Source: Cupriavidus sp. D384 (GTDB taxonomy: Bacteria; Pseudomonadota; Gammaproteobacteria; Burkholderiales; Burkholderiaceae). Taken from it: a DNA stretch of 64,000 bases. The notes beneath the pieces are model-generated. The model had not been told where the DNA came from, made no database searches, and saw only the letters and a program-made list of their open reading frames with translations. A program made the position numbers and the translations under genes. Position 1 is the stretch's first letter. Every line of letters starts with the position of its first letter. Where the stretch lies: NCBI RefSeq assembly GCF_001652915.1, contig NZ_BBQI01000093.1, positions 111,649-175,648 on the forward strand, in the 5' to 3' direction. Below are positions 35,067 to 44,142 of the stretch, piece by piece.

Positions 35067-35240
35067 ATGCACGCCATCCGAACCCTCTGCCGGGCCTTCT
35101 GGCGCGATGCACGCGGCGTGACGTCGATCGAGTACGCATTGCTGGGTGCCTTGATTGCAATGGTGATCATTGGTGCCGTGAGCGTCCTGGGCAGCGATGT
35201 CAAGGCGCTCTACGAATTGATTGCAGCGGAGATGCCCTGA
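35067..35240 (+). CDS. flp3: Flp-type pilin 3 (divergent)
   Basis: A 57-residue Flp prepilin with the processing site G-VTSIEYALLGALIA but a different second half (SVLGSDVKALYELIAAEMP). GAGGAGA precedes the ATG at 35067. Same length as flp1 and flp2 but clearly diverged, so it may be a minor pilin or serve another condition. It is followed 42 bases later by the prepilin peptidase. Confidence 0.93.
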   Translation: MHAIRTLCRAFWRDARGVTSIEYALLGALIAMVIIGAVSVLGSDVKALYELIAAEMP

Positions 35241-35282
35241 ACCGGGTAGCCCAGGGCCAAACCAGAACGAACCGAGTCCGCC

Positions 35283-35786
35283 ATGACCACCATTCCGTCG
35301 CTCTCGCCCTTCATCGGCCCCATCGTCATCGCGGTGGTGCTGACTGCCGCCGCCACGGACCTGCAACGCCGCCGCATTCCGAACTGGCTGACGTTCGGCG
35401 CATGGCTGGCCGCGCTGCCCGTCCAGATGATGGTGCACGGGCCGGCTGCGGGGGCTTCCGCGTGGGCACTCGGCTGGCTGACCGGTTTCGGCATCTTCCT
35501 GCCCGTCTATCTGCTGCGCGGCATGGCTGCGGGCGACGTCAAGCTGATGGCGGCGATAGGCGCCTGGCTGGGCGCGCAGCTTGCCGCGTGGATCGCCCTT
35601 GTCTGTTTCGTGATCGGTGGCGCCTGGGCGCTGGCGCTGGTGCTCGTGTCCGGCAAGGGCCGCCAGCTGCTGCGCAACCTCGGCGGCATCGCGCTCACGG
35701 GCCAGGCTGGCCCATCGGTGGGCTCGCTGCCCTACGGCGTGGCGATTGCGGCCGGCACGCTGACCATGCTGTTCGCCCGGACATGA
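35283..35786 (+). CDS. cpaA: Prepilin peptidase CpaA/TadV
   Basis: A 167-residue membrane aspartic protease that cleaves Flp and TadE-type prepilins. The two catalytic aspartates are visible in ATDLQRRRIPN (near residue 26) and in MAAGDVKLMAAIG (near residue 85). It lacks the N-methylase domain of PilD, as expected for the Tad form. It sits straight after the pilin genes. Confidence 0.93.
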   Translation: MTTIPSLSPFIGPIVIAVVLTAAATDLQRRRIPNWLTFGAWLAALPVQMMVHGPAAGASAWALGWLTGFGIFLPVYLLRGMAAGDVKLMAAIGAWLGAQLAAWIALVCFVIGGAWALALVLVSGKGRQLLRNLGGIALTGQAGPSVGSLPYGVAIAAGTLTMLFART

Positions 35787-35866
35787 CGGGCCAATCCATG
35801 CCGCATGGGCGGACAACGCCACGCGGCGACGCTGATACGCAGACCACATTCTCAAGGGGAACGGCA

Positions 35867-37276
35867 ATGCTAGATCACCACGACGACCAGGCGACTCGAC
35901 TCCCCGAGGCAGTTGCCTCGATGGTCCGCCATGTCCAGGTCGACCAGGACCCACCGCCCGCCTGGACCGTAGCGCCGCGCACCATCGCGGATACCGGGCT
36001 TGACGTGTCGCTGTTGCTGGGCCTGCTGCTGAAGGCCGCCTACCTGCACCGCAGCGTCTCGCTGACCATCCTGATGGATACGCTCCGGCTGCCGGCTTCC
36101 GTGGTGAACGAAATCGCAGCGCTTGGCGTTCGCGAACGGCTGCTCGAAGTGGCGCATCGCGGCGCCAGCGACATCGACGTGCGGTTCCGCCTGACCGATG
36201 CAGGCTATGCCCGCGCCGCCGAGACCATCGCACGATGCAGCTACACGGGCGCCGCGCCGGTCACGCTGCAGGCGTATGTCGATGCCATCGCCCTGCACTC
36301 CATCCACCACACCTCGGTGACGCAGGCCAACGTGGCCAGCGCGTTCCAGGACCTGGTGGTACCGGGCACGCTGCTCGAAGCCATCGGCATGGCGCTGAAC
36401 ACCGCACGGGCGCTGATGATCTACGGCCCCCCGGGCAGCGGCAAGACCTATCTGGCGCAGCGCCTTGGCGCGCTGCTGCCGGGTGCCATCCCCGTGCCGC
36501 ACGCGATCACCGTGGCGGGCGAGATCATCCAGGTGCTGGACCCCCTGGTGCACACCCCGCTTGCGGCCGGCGAGGCATCGGCCATGCCCCGGGCCTTGGA
36601 CCGCCGCTGGGTCGTCTGCCACCGGCCCGTGGTGCTGACCGGCGGCGAGCTGACGCTCTCGATGCTGGATCTGCGCTACGACAACGCTTCGGGCTTCTAT
36701 CAGGCACCGCCGCACATGAAGGCCAACAACGGCATCTACATCGTCGATGACCTGGGGCGGCAGATGGTGGGCGTGGACCAACTGCTGAATCGCTGGATCG
36801 TGCCCCTGGATCGCGGCATCGACATGTTCACGCTGCACAGCGGCGTGCGGTTCTCGGTGCCCTTTGACGTATGGCCGGTGTTCTCCACGAACCTCGAGCC
36901 CAGCCAGCTGAGCGATGACGCATTCCTGCGCCGGCTCGGCAGCAAGCTCTATGTGGGACCGCTGTCCGTCGACGACTACCGCGAGGTCTGCCTGCGCACC
37001 GCCGCCGACCTCGGCCTGGTGTGCCCGGAACCGGCCTTCGACTTTCTGCTGGAAAGCCTGCACTTCTCCAGCGACACGCCGCTGCTGGCCTGCATCCCGC
37101 GCGACCTGCTGCGGCTGGTGGCATCGCACCTGCGCTACCACGACGACGCGCCGCACGTCACCGAAGAGGGGCTGTGCCGCGCCTGGCAGAGCTACTACGG
37201 CTTGCGCGCCAGGCCGGAAGTCTCGTCGCCAGTCACCGAACACCGCTGGCCAGCCGGCCATCGTGCAGCGGGCTGA
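35867..37276 (+). CDS. AAA+ ATPase of the tad locus, function unknown
   Basis: A 469-residue cytoplasmic protein. The N-terminal 120 residues look like a winged-helix region (LLLKAAYLHRSVSLTILMDTLRLP), and the centre is an AAA+ module with Walker A GPPGSGKT (around residues 185-192) and Walker B GIYIVDDLGR. It is not a CpaF secretion ATPase and not a sigma-54 activator (no GAFTGA). GGGGA precedes the ATG at 35867; the upstream open frame overlaps cpaA and is not used. Encoded between cpaA and cpaB, it is likely to serve pilus assembly or its control, but the role is not known to me. Confidence 0.8.
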   Translation: MLDHHDDQATRLPEAVASMVRHVQVDQDPPPAWTVAPRTIADTGLDVSLLLGLLLKAAYLHRSVSLTILMDTLRLPASVVNEIAALGVRERLLEVAHRGASDIDVRFRLTDAGYARAAETIARCSYTGAAPVTLQAYVDAIALHSIHHTSVTQANVASAFQDLVVPGTLLEAIGMALNTARALMIYGPPGSGKTYLAQRLGALLPGAIPVPHAITVAGEIIQVLDPLVHTPLAAGEASAMPRALDRRWVVCHRPVVLTGGELTLSMLDLRYDNASGFYQAPPHMKANNGIYIVDDLGRQMVGVDQLLNRWIVPLDRGIDMFTLHSGVRFSVPFDVWPVFSTNLEPSQLSDDAFLRRLGSKLYVGPLSVDDYREVCLRTAADLGLVCPEPAFDFLLESLHFSSDTPLLACIPRDLLRLVASHLRYHDDAPHVTEEGLCRAWQSYYGLRARPEVSSPVTEHRWPAGHRAAG

Positions 37277-37321
37277 ACCGGCCCAACCAGGAAGCACGTA
37301 CACACGTAGGGGAGAGTCATC

Positions 37322-38170
37322 ATGAAGAACACGCGAGCAATCCTGATGCTGCTGATTGCGCTGGTCGCCGGCGCGGCAGCGGTGGTATCGGCATCCCGGT
37401 GGCTGCTGCAGCAGTCGTCGAGTTCGGTCAAGCAGGTGGTGGTGGCTGCCAACGACCTCGACCTCGGGCAGCCGCTCAACGGCAGCCAGCTCAAGCTCGT
37501 GAGCTGGCCGGCCACCAGCGTGCCGCCGGGCGCGTTCGAGGACCTCAAGGCCCTGGACGGCCGCGTGGTCCGCACCAGCCTGCAGCGCGGCGAACCCATC
37601 CTTGACGCCAAGCTGGCACCCATCGGCACCAAGGGCGGCCTATCGGCGGTCATCAACGATGGCAAACGCGCCATCACGGTTCGCGTCAATGACGTGGTGG
37701 GCGTGGCCGGATTTGCGCTGCCGGGCAACTACGTGGACGTCATCGTCAACACGAACGAGGAAGTCAAGAACACCCAGAACGGCAATATCTCGAAGATCGT
37801 GCTCGAGAAGATCCTGGTGCTCGCCGTGGCCCAGCAGGTCAGCCGCGACGACACGCAGCCGAAGGTGGTCAACGCCGTGACGCTCGAAGTCACGCCTGAC
37901 CAGGCCGAGAAGCTCGATGTGGCACGCAGCGTCGGCACGCTGTCGCTGGTGCTGCGCAACCAGATGGACGTGGCCGACATCAACACCGGCGGCGCCACCA
38001 AGCACACGCTGCTGGGCCGTACCGAGCCGCCCGCGCCGGCACCGGCCGCCGCACCCGCTGCCGCGCCGCGCACCGTGGTCAAGACCCGCACCATCGTGGC
38101 CGCGCCGGCGCGCTCTGGCAACTGCGTAGGCGTGCTGGCAGGTGTCCAGGGCAGCCTTGAGTGCTTCTGA
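37322..38170 (+). CDS. cpaB: Tad pilus assembly protein CpaB/RcpC
   Basis: A 282-residue periplasmic protein anchored by an N-terminal helix (about residues 6-28). A SAF/AFP-like domain covers about residues 37-105 (VVVAANDLDLGQPLNGSQLK, LQRGEPILDAKL), followed by the RcpC domain (AITVRVNDVVGVAGFALPGNYVDVI). CpaB links the secretin to the inner-membrane platform. A proline/alanine-rich segment precedes the short Cys-containing C-terminus. Confidence 0.93.
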   Translation: MKNTRAILMLLIALVAGAAAVVSASRWLLQQSSSSVKQVVVAANDLDLGQPLNGSQLKLVSWPATSVPPGAFEDLKALDGRVVRTSLQRGEPILDAKLAPIGTKGGLSAVINDGKRAITVRVNDVVGVAGFALPGNYVDVIVNTNEEVKNTQNGNISKIVLEKILVLAVAQQVSRDDTQPKVVNAVTLEVTPDQAEKLDVARSVGTLSLVLRNQMDVADINTGGATKHTLLGRTEPPAPAPAAAPAAAPRTVVKTRTIVAAPARSGNCVGVLAGVQGSLECF

Positions 38171-38237
38171 ACGTGGACGGTGACACCCGAGACGCATCAC
38201 GCATCCATCCGAATCATTCTCCGGGGGGAGACCCAAA

Positions 38238-40109
38238 ATGAACGAGAAGACATCCAAAGCAGCACGCGGCACACGCCTTGTCGTGCTGGCCGCCATTCTC
38301 TGCACACCGCTTGCCTCCGCGGCCCAGGTCGCCGTCGAGGCCGGCAACGTCGCCAAGGCCACCACGCCGGCGGCAGCCGCGGGGCCTGCGGTCAAGGTCC
38401 CGGGCGCGGGAGGCCCCGTGCAGATGACCATCAGCATGACGCCGGTTCCGGCCGCGCCATCGGTTGCCGCCGATGCGCGGGGACCGAACTGCTCCGGTGC
38501 GATCCGCAATGAATCGAGCGTGATCGTGCCGGTGGGCAAGTCGCAGCTGATTCCGCTGCCCGAGCCGGTGCGCAACCGTACGCTGGGCAATCCGAATGTC
38601 GTGCAGGCGACGATGGTGTCTCCGCAAACGCTCTATGTGCTGGGTCGCACCGTGGGCACCACCAACATGATCGTGCAGGGCCGCAGCGGCGCCTGCAGCA
38701 TCATCAACGTGGTGGTCAACGCGGACTCGAACGGTCTCCAGACATCGCTGGCGCAACTGCTGCCCGGCGAGTCGGGCATTCGCGTGATGACCGCCGCCGA
38801 CAACCTGGTGCTGACCGGCAGCGTGTCCAGCTCGCAGGCGGCCCTGCAGGCCATGGACATCGCCCAGGCCTACGCCAACGCGGCCCAGGGCGACGGCGCC
38901 AACGCCAGGAAGGGCGGCGTGCTCAACATGATGTCCGTCGACACCCCGCAACAGGTGATGCTGGAAGTGAAGGTTGCCGAAGTCTCCAAGACGCTGCTGA
39001 ACCAGCTGGGCTCGGCCGTCAATATCCAGGGCGGCTTCGGGTCCTGGACCGGTGGCGTGCTCACGAACCTGCTCACGGGCGCGGCGGCCGGCTTCTTCGG
39101 CAGCAAGGCCAACAACAAGCCGTTCAATCTCGCCATCGACGCACAGAAGAACGACAGCCTGGTGAAGGTGCTGGCCGAACCTAACCTGGTCACCATCAGC
39201 GGCCAGGAGGCCAGCTTCCTGGCGGGCGGCAAGATCTACATCCCGGTGGCCCAGAGCAATGCGCTGGGCGGGGCGTCCACCATCACGCTGCAGGAAGAGG
39301 AATACGGCGTCGGGTTGAAATTCACGCCCACGGTGCTGGCAAACGGCCGGATCCACCTGAAGGTGTCGCCGGAAGTGTCGGAACTGTCGCCCACCGGCGC
39401 AACGGTCAGCGGCAGCACCCTGACCGGCCAGACCATCCTGCCGCTCATCACCACGCGGCGTGCCTCCACCACCGTGCAGATGCGCGATGGCGAGAGCTTC
39501 GCGATTGGCGGGCTGCTGCAGGACAGCGCACGCGGCGCGCTGAAGGCCCTGCCCGGCGCGGGCGAAGTGCCGGTGCTCGGCACGCTGTTCCGCAGCACGC
39601 AGTTCCAGCAGGACCTGACCGAGCTGGTGTTCATCATCACGCCGCGCCTGGTCAAGCCGATGGCGACCCAGAACTATCCGCTGCCGACCGACGGCTTCAC
39701 CACGCCTGACCCGCTGTCGCTCTACTTCATGGGCAACATGGAAGGCCGGGGCAAGCAGCCGCAGCAGCCCGCACCGGCGCCTTCGCAACCCGCAGCACCG
39801 GCAACGGCCCCGGCACCCGCACCTTCGGCACCGCGCACCGAGACCACCCCGGGCACGTCGGTCCCGACGGTTCCGGTCGGCAGGGTCCTTGACGAGCCCG
39901 CTCCCGGGGCACCCGCAACCGCGTCGGTACCGGTAGCCGCAGCCGGGCCGCGGCCGCCCCAGGCGCCGCCGGCCTCCGGCCCAGCGCCCACCGCCGCGGC
40001 AGAGGGCCACACCGCACGCGTCGCGCGCATCGAGGCCACCGCGCAGCGCCTGGCCCAGGCCAGGGCCGCCGCTGCGGTCACCGGCCCCAGCACTGCAGGC
40101 AGCAACTGA
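38238..40109 (+). CDS. cpaC: Tad secretin CpaC/RcpA
   Basis: Outer-membrane channel for the Flp pilus (623 residues). Signal peptide about residues 1-28; an N-terminal pilus/secretin short domain (VNADSNGLQTSLAQLLPGESG); the secretin core with GLKFTPTVLANGRIHLKVSPEVSEL and LPLITTRRASTTVQMRDGESFAIGGLL. The last 120 residues are a proline/alanine-rich tail, longer than usual for RcpA, that may contact the lipoprotein encoded next. The start at 38238 follows GGGGGAG. Confidence 0.95.
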   Translation: MNEKTSKAARGTRLVVLAAILCTPLASAAQVAVEAGNVAKATTPAAAAGPAVKVPGAGGPVQMTISMTPVPAAPSVAADARGPNCSGAIRNESSVIVPVGKSQLIPLPEPVRNRTLGNPNVVQATMVSPQTLYVLGRTVGTTNMIVQGRSGACSIINVVVNADSNGLQTSLAQLLPGESGIRVMTAADNLVLTGSVSSSQAALQAMDIAQAYANAAQGDGANARKGGVLNMMSVDTPQQVMLEVKVAEVSKTLLNQLGSAVNIQGGFGSWTGGVLTNLLTGAAAGFFGSKANNKPFNLAIDAQKNDSLVKVLAEPNLVTISGQEASFLAGGKIYIPVAQSNALGGASTITLQEEEYGVGLKFTPTVLANGRIHLKVSPEVSELSPTGATVSGSTLTGQTILPLITTRRASTTVQMRDGESFAIGGLLQDSARGALKALPGAGEVPVLGTLFRSTQFQQDLTELVFIITPRLVKPMATQNYPLPTDGFTTPDPLSLYFMGNMEGRGKQPQQPAPAPSQPAAPATAPAPAPSAPRTETTPGTSVPTVPVGRVLDEPAPGAPATASVPVAAAGPRPPQAPPASGPAPTAAAEGHTARVARIEATAQRLAQARAAAAVTGPSTAGSN

Positions 40110-40135
40110 TCCGCCGCGCCACAAGGAGAACGATC

Positions 40136-40483
40136 ATGAACAAGACACGCAAGCTTTCGCGCAGCGCCGCCACACTGGTGCTCGGCACCCTGACCTGCCT
40201 CGGGCTGTCGGCCTGCATGACCTCGACGCCGGTGTGGGACCAGCACCGGGGCGAGGCGCTGGCCGCCATCAAGCAGCAGCAGATCATCAACCCCGATGCG
40301 CCTGCCGGGCTGCCCACCGTCGAAGGCACCGACGGCAAGACGGCGGTCGCCGCGATGCGGAACTTCGACCGCTCGCTGCTGCGGCTGCAACAAGGCACCG
40401 GCAGCTCGCCCAGCGTCTTTGGCATCGACTTCGGCTCGGGCGGCGGCTACGGCGGCGTCGGCATGGGCGGCGGCCAACGCTAG
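40136..40483 (+). CDS. Small Tad-locus lipoprotein at the cpaD position
   Basis: A 115-residue lipoprotein: signal helix ending in lipobox LSAC (C27), a short conserved-looking part INPDAPAG...EGTDGKTAVAAMRNFDRS and a glycine-rich end. Full CpaD proteins are about twice as long; the NPDAP/EGTDGKTAV segment recalls the CpaD C-terminus, so it may be a minimal CpaD. It lies directly after the secretin, the place of a secretin-partner lipoprotein. Confidence 0.65.
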   Translation: MNKTRKLSRSAATLVLGTLTCLGLSACMTSTPVWDQHRGEALAAIKQQQIINPDAPAGLPTVEGTDGKTAVAAMRNFDRSLLRLQQGTGSSPSVFGIDFGSGGGYGGVGMGGGQR

Positions 40484-40517
40484 AGCAAACGCAACGCTTT
40501 CCGGGGAGGGTCACACC

Positions 40518-41825
40518 ATGTCCAGAACCAGGCCTTACCGCAAGCCACTGCCGCGCATCCATGCGCGGCAGCGCGGCGCCGTCGCCATCATCGTCGGCAT
40601 CATGATCGCGGTGCTGGTCGGCTTCATCGGCCTGGCCCTCGATCTCGGCAAGCTGTACGTGAGCAAGAGCGAGCTGCAGAACCGGGCAGACTCGTGCGCG
40701 CTGGCCGCGGCGCGCGACCTGACCGGCGCCACCCCGCTGATGGTCTCCGAAGCGGCGGGCATCACGGCCGGCGCCCGCAACCTGGTGCTGTTCCAGGGCA
40801 AGCTGGAACAGCAGCCGGGCATCACGTCGACCGAGGCCGTGACGTACAGCGATTCGCTGTCGAACGCCTTCCTCGACAAGAACTCGGTCACGTACGCGCT
40901 CAACACCATCAAGTACGTCAAGTGCGAAGTCTCGCGCGGCGGCATCGCCAACTGGTTCGCACAGGTGCTCAACGCCTTGCCCGGCACCAACATCGGCCCG
41001 AGCACGGTAGCCGCCTTCGCGGTGGCCACCACCACCTCGGCCCAGACCACGTGCGCGATTCCGGTGTTTGTCTGCCGGGCCGACACCGCCACGCCGCCGG
41101 TGCCCGGCGGCTACACGATTGGACAATGGCTGACAACCAAGGCCGGCACATCGGATGTGCAGGACCTGTCCTACGGGGGCGGGAATTTCGGCTGGGCGGA
41201 TCTGAGCGGCGGCAGCAACGCCAAGGACCTGGCCAACCAGCTCAAGGGGCCTGGCCAATGCAACCTGCCGGCAACGGGCGCCATGATCGGCACGACCGGC
41301 AACAAGGCGTCGATTGCCGACGAATGGAACAGCCGCTTCGGCATCGTCAAGGGCAACACCGTGGGCGTGACCGACTTCACGGGCTTCGCCTATACGCCCA
41401 CGTCGTGGACAGCGAAAAGCAATGCCTACAACGGCGCGTCGTCTGACACCAAAGGGGTCTCGCAGTCGAACTTCCTGACCGCCCGCAAGGCCTACAAGCC
41501 GTACCAGGGCGATTCGGCCGCCGGCCTGACCACGCAAGGCAACACGGCGAATGCGGCCACCTATCAGAGTGGCGCCGACCGGCGCCTGGTGCTGGCACCG
41601 ATCGTCGACTGCTCGTCGCTCAGCACGCCTGGCACGCACCAGATTCCCGTGACGGGCTGGGCCTGCCTGCTGATGCTCGACCCCATGCAGAAGGGGGGCG
41701 CCAACGACACCGTGCATCTCGAATATCGCGGCGACTCCAGCTTGCCGGGCAGCCCCTGTGCCACACAGGGCATGCCGGGCGCCAGTTCCGGCGTCGGCCC
41801 GCTCGTTCCCGTGCTGGTGCAATAG
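40518..41825 (+). CDS. tadG: TadG-like pilus assembly protein
   Basis: A 435-residue protein with the TadG N-terminus: RQRGAVAIIVGIMIAVLVGFIGLALDLGKLYV, a pseudopilin-like single helix in which G/A cleavage is possible, followed by a large periplasmic part with several cysteines. No von Willebrand A domain is evident. GGAGGG precedes the ATG at 40518; the longer open frame upstream is a shadow. It stands before two small TadE-type genes. Confidence 0.85.
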   Translation: MSRTRPYRKPLPRIHARQRGAVAIIVGIMIAVLVGFIGLALDLGKLYVSKSELQNRADSCALAAARDLTGATPLMVSEAAGITAGARNLVLFQGKLEQQPGITSTEAVTYSDSLSNAFLDKNSVTYALNTIKYVKCEVSRGGIANWFAQVLNALPGTNIGPSTVAAFAVATTTSAQTTCAIPVFVCRADTATPPVPGGYTIGQWLTTKAGTSDVQDLSYGGGNFGWADLSGGSNAKDLANQLKGPGQCNLPATGAMIGTTGNKASIADEWNSRFGIVKGNTVGVTDFTGFAYTPTSWTAKSNAYNGASSDTKGVSQSNFLTARKAYKPYQGDSAAGLTTQGNTANAATYQSGADRRLVLAPIVDCSSLSTPGTHQIPVTGWACLLMLDPMQKGGANDTVHLEYRGDSSLPGSPCATQGMPGASSGVGPLVPVLVQ

Positions 41826-41834
41826 GAGTCGACC

Positions 41835-42356
41835 ATGAACCGGCTGACACACTCCCGAGCCCACACCCGCAAGCGCCAGCGCGGCGTGGCGGCGGTCGAG
41901 TTCGGCATCCTGCTTGTGCCGATGTTGCTGATGGCGTGCGGCGTAGCCGAGTTCGGGCGCGCGATCTACCAGTACGACACGCTGACCAAGGCCACACGCT
42001 CGGCGACCCGCTACCTGTCGCAGTTCTCGCCGGACGATGTTACGTACCCGACGGCGGCCACCAAGTGCCTGGCGACCTATGGAAACACCGGCTGCTCCGG
42101 CCAGCCGCTGGCACCGGGACTGACCACGGCGATGGTCGTCATCTGCGACCGCGTGGACGGCAGCGGATGCCCGGGCCAGACGTTCAGCAACGTCGCCACC
42201 TACGACAACCCCGCAGGCACCGGCGCGCAGGCAGGCACCGTGAACCTGGTGGCCGTCCGGATCAGCGGCTTTGCCTACTCGCCGCTGCAATCGTTCATCA
42301 ACGTCTCCGGGCTGAAGTTCGGCGACATCACCACCGTCATGAGGCAAGTGCTATGA
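41835..42356 (+). CDS. TadE-like pseudopilin (1)
   Basis: A 173-residue minor pilin of the Tad system. RQRGVAAVEFGILLVPMLLM is the TadE prepilin motif (G then VAAVEF), processed by CpaA. The periplasmic remainder has four cysteines. Its stop overlaps the start of the next gene (ATGA), so the pair is translationally coupled. Confidence 0.88.
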   Translation: MNRLTHSRAHTRKRQRGVAAVEFGILLVPMLLMACGVAEFGRAIYQYDTLTKATRSATRYLSQFSPDDVTYPTAATKCLATYGNTGCSGQPLAPGLTTAMVVICDRVDGSGCPGQTFSNVATYDNPAGTGAQAGTVNLVAVRISGFAYSPLQSFINVSGLKFGDITTVMRQVL

Positions 42357-42811
42357 AACATCGCGCCCATCCGCTCAGGTTTGCCCGGCAGCGCGGCGTC
42401 GCCGCGGTGGAATTCGCGCTGATCGCGGGCATGTTCTTCACGCTGCTGATCGGCATCATCGAATTCTCGCGGGTGCTGTTCTACTGGAACACCGCCGCCG
42501 AAGTCACGCGCCTGGCCGCGCGCTCAGCCGTGGTATGCGACTCCAACGCCGGCATCATCAAGACCAAGATGGAAAACATGCTGCCGGTGCTGAAGGACTC
42601 GAACATCAGCGTGGCCTACTTGCCCACGGGCTGCGACAGCGACCCCGCCACGGCACGCGCCAGCTGCCAGTCCGTGACCGTCAGCGTGACCAACGTGACG
42701 ATTGCCACGGTGATACCGGTGATGCGCCTGCGCATCGGCATGCCGGCCTTCACCACCACCATGACACGCGAAAGCATGCAGACGTCGACCGGCGGGTCGG
42801 TCTGCAGCTGA
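42353..42811 (+). CDS. TadE/TadF-like pseudopilin (2)
   Basis: A 152-residue minor pilin beginning RFARQRGVAAVEFALIAGMFF, again with a G-VAAVEF processing site, then FSRVLFYWNTAAEVTRLAARSA as in TadE proteins. The ATG at 42353 overlaps the preceding stop; the longer open frame upstream is a shadow. It may hold the TadF role in this locus, which has no other TadF. Confidence 0.87.
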   Translation: MKHRAHPLRFARQRGVAAVEFALIAGMFFTLLIGIIEFSRVLFYWNTAAEVTRLAARSAVVCDSNAGIIKTKMENMLPVLKDSNISVAYLPTGCDSDPATARASCQSVTVSVTNVTIATVIPVMRLRIGMPAFTTTMTRESMQTSTGGSVCS

Positions 42812-42860
42812 CGCCCAGGCACCCATTCGCTCCATCCGACCCGAACATCGCGAGGACACC

Positions 42861-44054
42861 ATGCTCAAGATCCTGATCGCATCCGATGACGCCGAACGGC
42901 TGGCTGAGATCAACCGGCTGACGGCCAACGCCGGAAACTTCCAGACCATGTCGCTGCAGGAAGGGCTGGCGCGCCTGCCGCTGCAGGCCAGCCGCCTGCG
43001 CATGGCCGACCTGCTGATCCTGGAACTGGCCGATATCGGGCCCGCGCAGATGTTCGCCGTGGAAACGCTGCGCCAGCAGCATCCCGACCTGCCCTGCATC
43101 CTGATCACGCAGTCGCACGACTCCGCCGTGCTGATCCAGGCGATGCGCGCAGGCGTGCGCGACGTGCTCTCCTGGCCGCTGGACAAGAGCCAGCTCGCCG
43201 AAGCGCTCAAGCGGGTCGAAGCCACGCATGTGCCGCGATCACAGGAAGTGGCCCAGGTGGTGTCGCTGATTTCCTGCAAGGGCGGCGCCGGCACCAGCTT
43301 CATTGCCGCGAACCTGGGCGACGCGCTGTCCCGCCACTTCGGCAAGCGCGTGCTGGTGGTGGACCTGAACCGCCATTTCGGCGATCTCACCTACATCGTG
43401 ACCGACCAGCCCCCGCCCAGCACGCTGTCGGAAATCTGCAGCCAGATCGACCGCATGGACGCGGCATTCCTGGAGGCCTGCCTCGTGCATGTCGACAACG
43501 GCTTCGACATGCTCGCGGGCGCCGCAGACCCGGTGCGCGCCAGCCAGATCCAGAAGGAAAAGCTGGAGTGGATCCTGTCGGTCATGCAGCCGAACTACGA
43601 CTACGTGATCTTCGACGTGGGGCAGAGCATCGATCCGCTGTCGATCAGCATGCTCGATCACAGCGACCGCGTCTGCGTGGTGACCGAGCCCAGCATTGCC
43701 TTTGGCCGCCCCAGCCGGCGCCTGCTCGATATCCTGCGCGCCCTGCACTACCCCGACGACAAGATCCGCGTGGTGCTGAACCGCGTGGGCCGCAAGAACG
43801 AAGTGCCGCGCGCCACGATGGAGGAAATCTTCGGCATGAAAGTGGCCTTCGCACTGCCGGACGATCCGGCCGCGGTCGAGGAGGCCGTGAGCCACGGCGA
43901 GCCGGTAGCCAAGCTGAGCAAGCGCAGCAGCATCGCCCGCGCGTTGCAGTCGATGGCGATGCAGCTGGCGCCCAGCCAGGAGGCCGAACGCCGCAGCCGG
44001 CAGGAAAGCGTATCGCCGCTGCGCAAGCTGATGCTGCGCGCCCGCAGCACCTGA
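42861..44054 (+). CDS. cpaE: Tad pilus localisation ATPase CpaE/TadZ
   Basis: A 397-residue protein with a receiver-like N-terminal domain (about residues 1-115) lacking obvious phosphorylation signatures, and a MinD/ParA-type ATPase from about 130. Its loop CKGGAGTS (139-146) keeps the signature lysine but not the second lysine of Walker A, as usual in TadZ. It probably positions the pilus machine. A proline-rich reading frame runs on past its stop in the -1 frame. Confidence 0.93.
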   Translation: MLKILIASDDAERLAEINRLTANAGNFQTMSLQEGLARLPLQASRLRMADLLILELADIGPAQMFAVETLRQQHPDLPCILITQSHDSAVLIQAMRAGVRDVLSWPLDKSQLAEALKRVEATHVPRSQEVAQVVSLISCKGGAGTSFIAANLGDALSRHFGKRVLVVDLNRHFGDLTYIVTDQPPPSTLSEICSQIDRMDAAFLEACLVHVDNGFDMLAGAADPVRASQIQKEKLEWILSVMQPNYDYVIFDVGQSIDPLSISMLDHSDRVCVVTEPSIAFGRPSRRLLDILRALHYPDDKIRVVLNRVGRKNEVPRATMEEIFGMKVAFALPDDPAAVEEAVSHGEPVAKLSKRSSIARALQSMAMQLAPSQEAERRSRQESVSPLRKLMLRARST

Positions 44055-44142
44055 AGCCGCCAGCCCCGGCCCAGCCCGACCCGCCAGCGCCACCAGATCC
44101 GCCAGAGCAGCCAGAACCGAATCCGTCTAGCCAGGAGCCATC

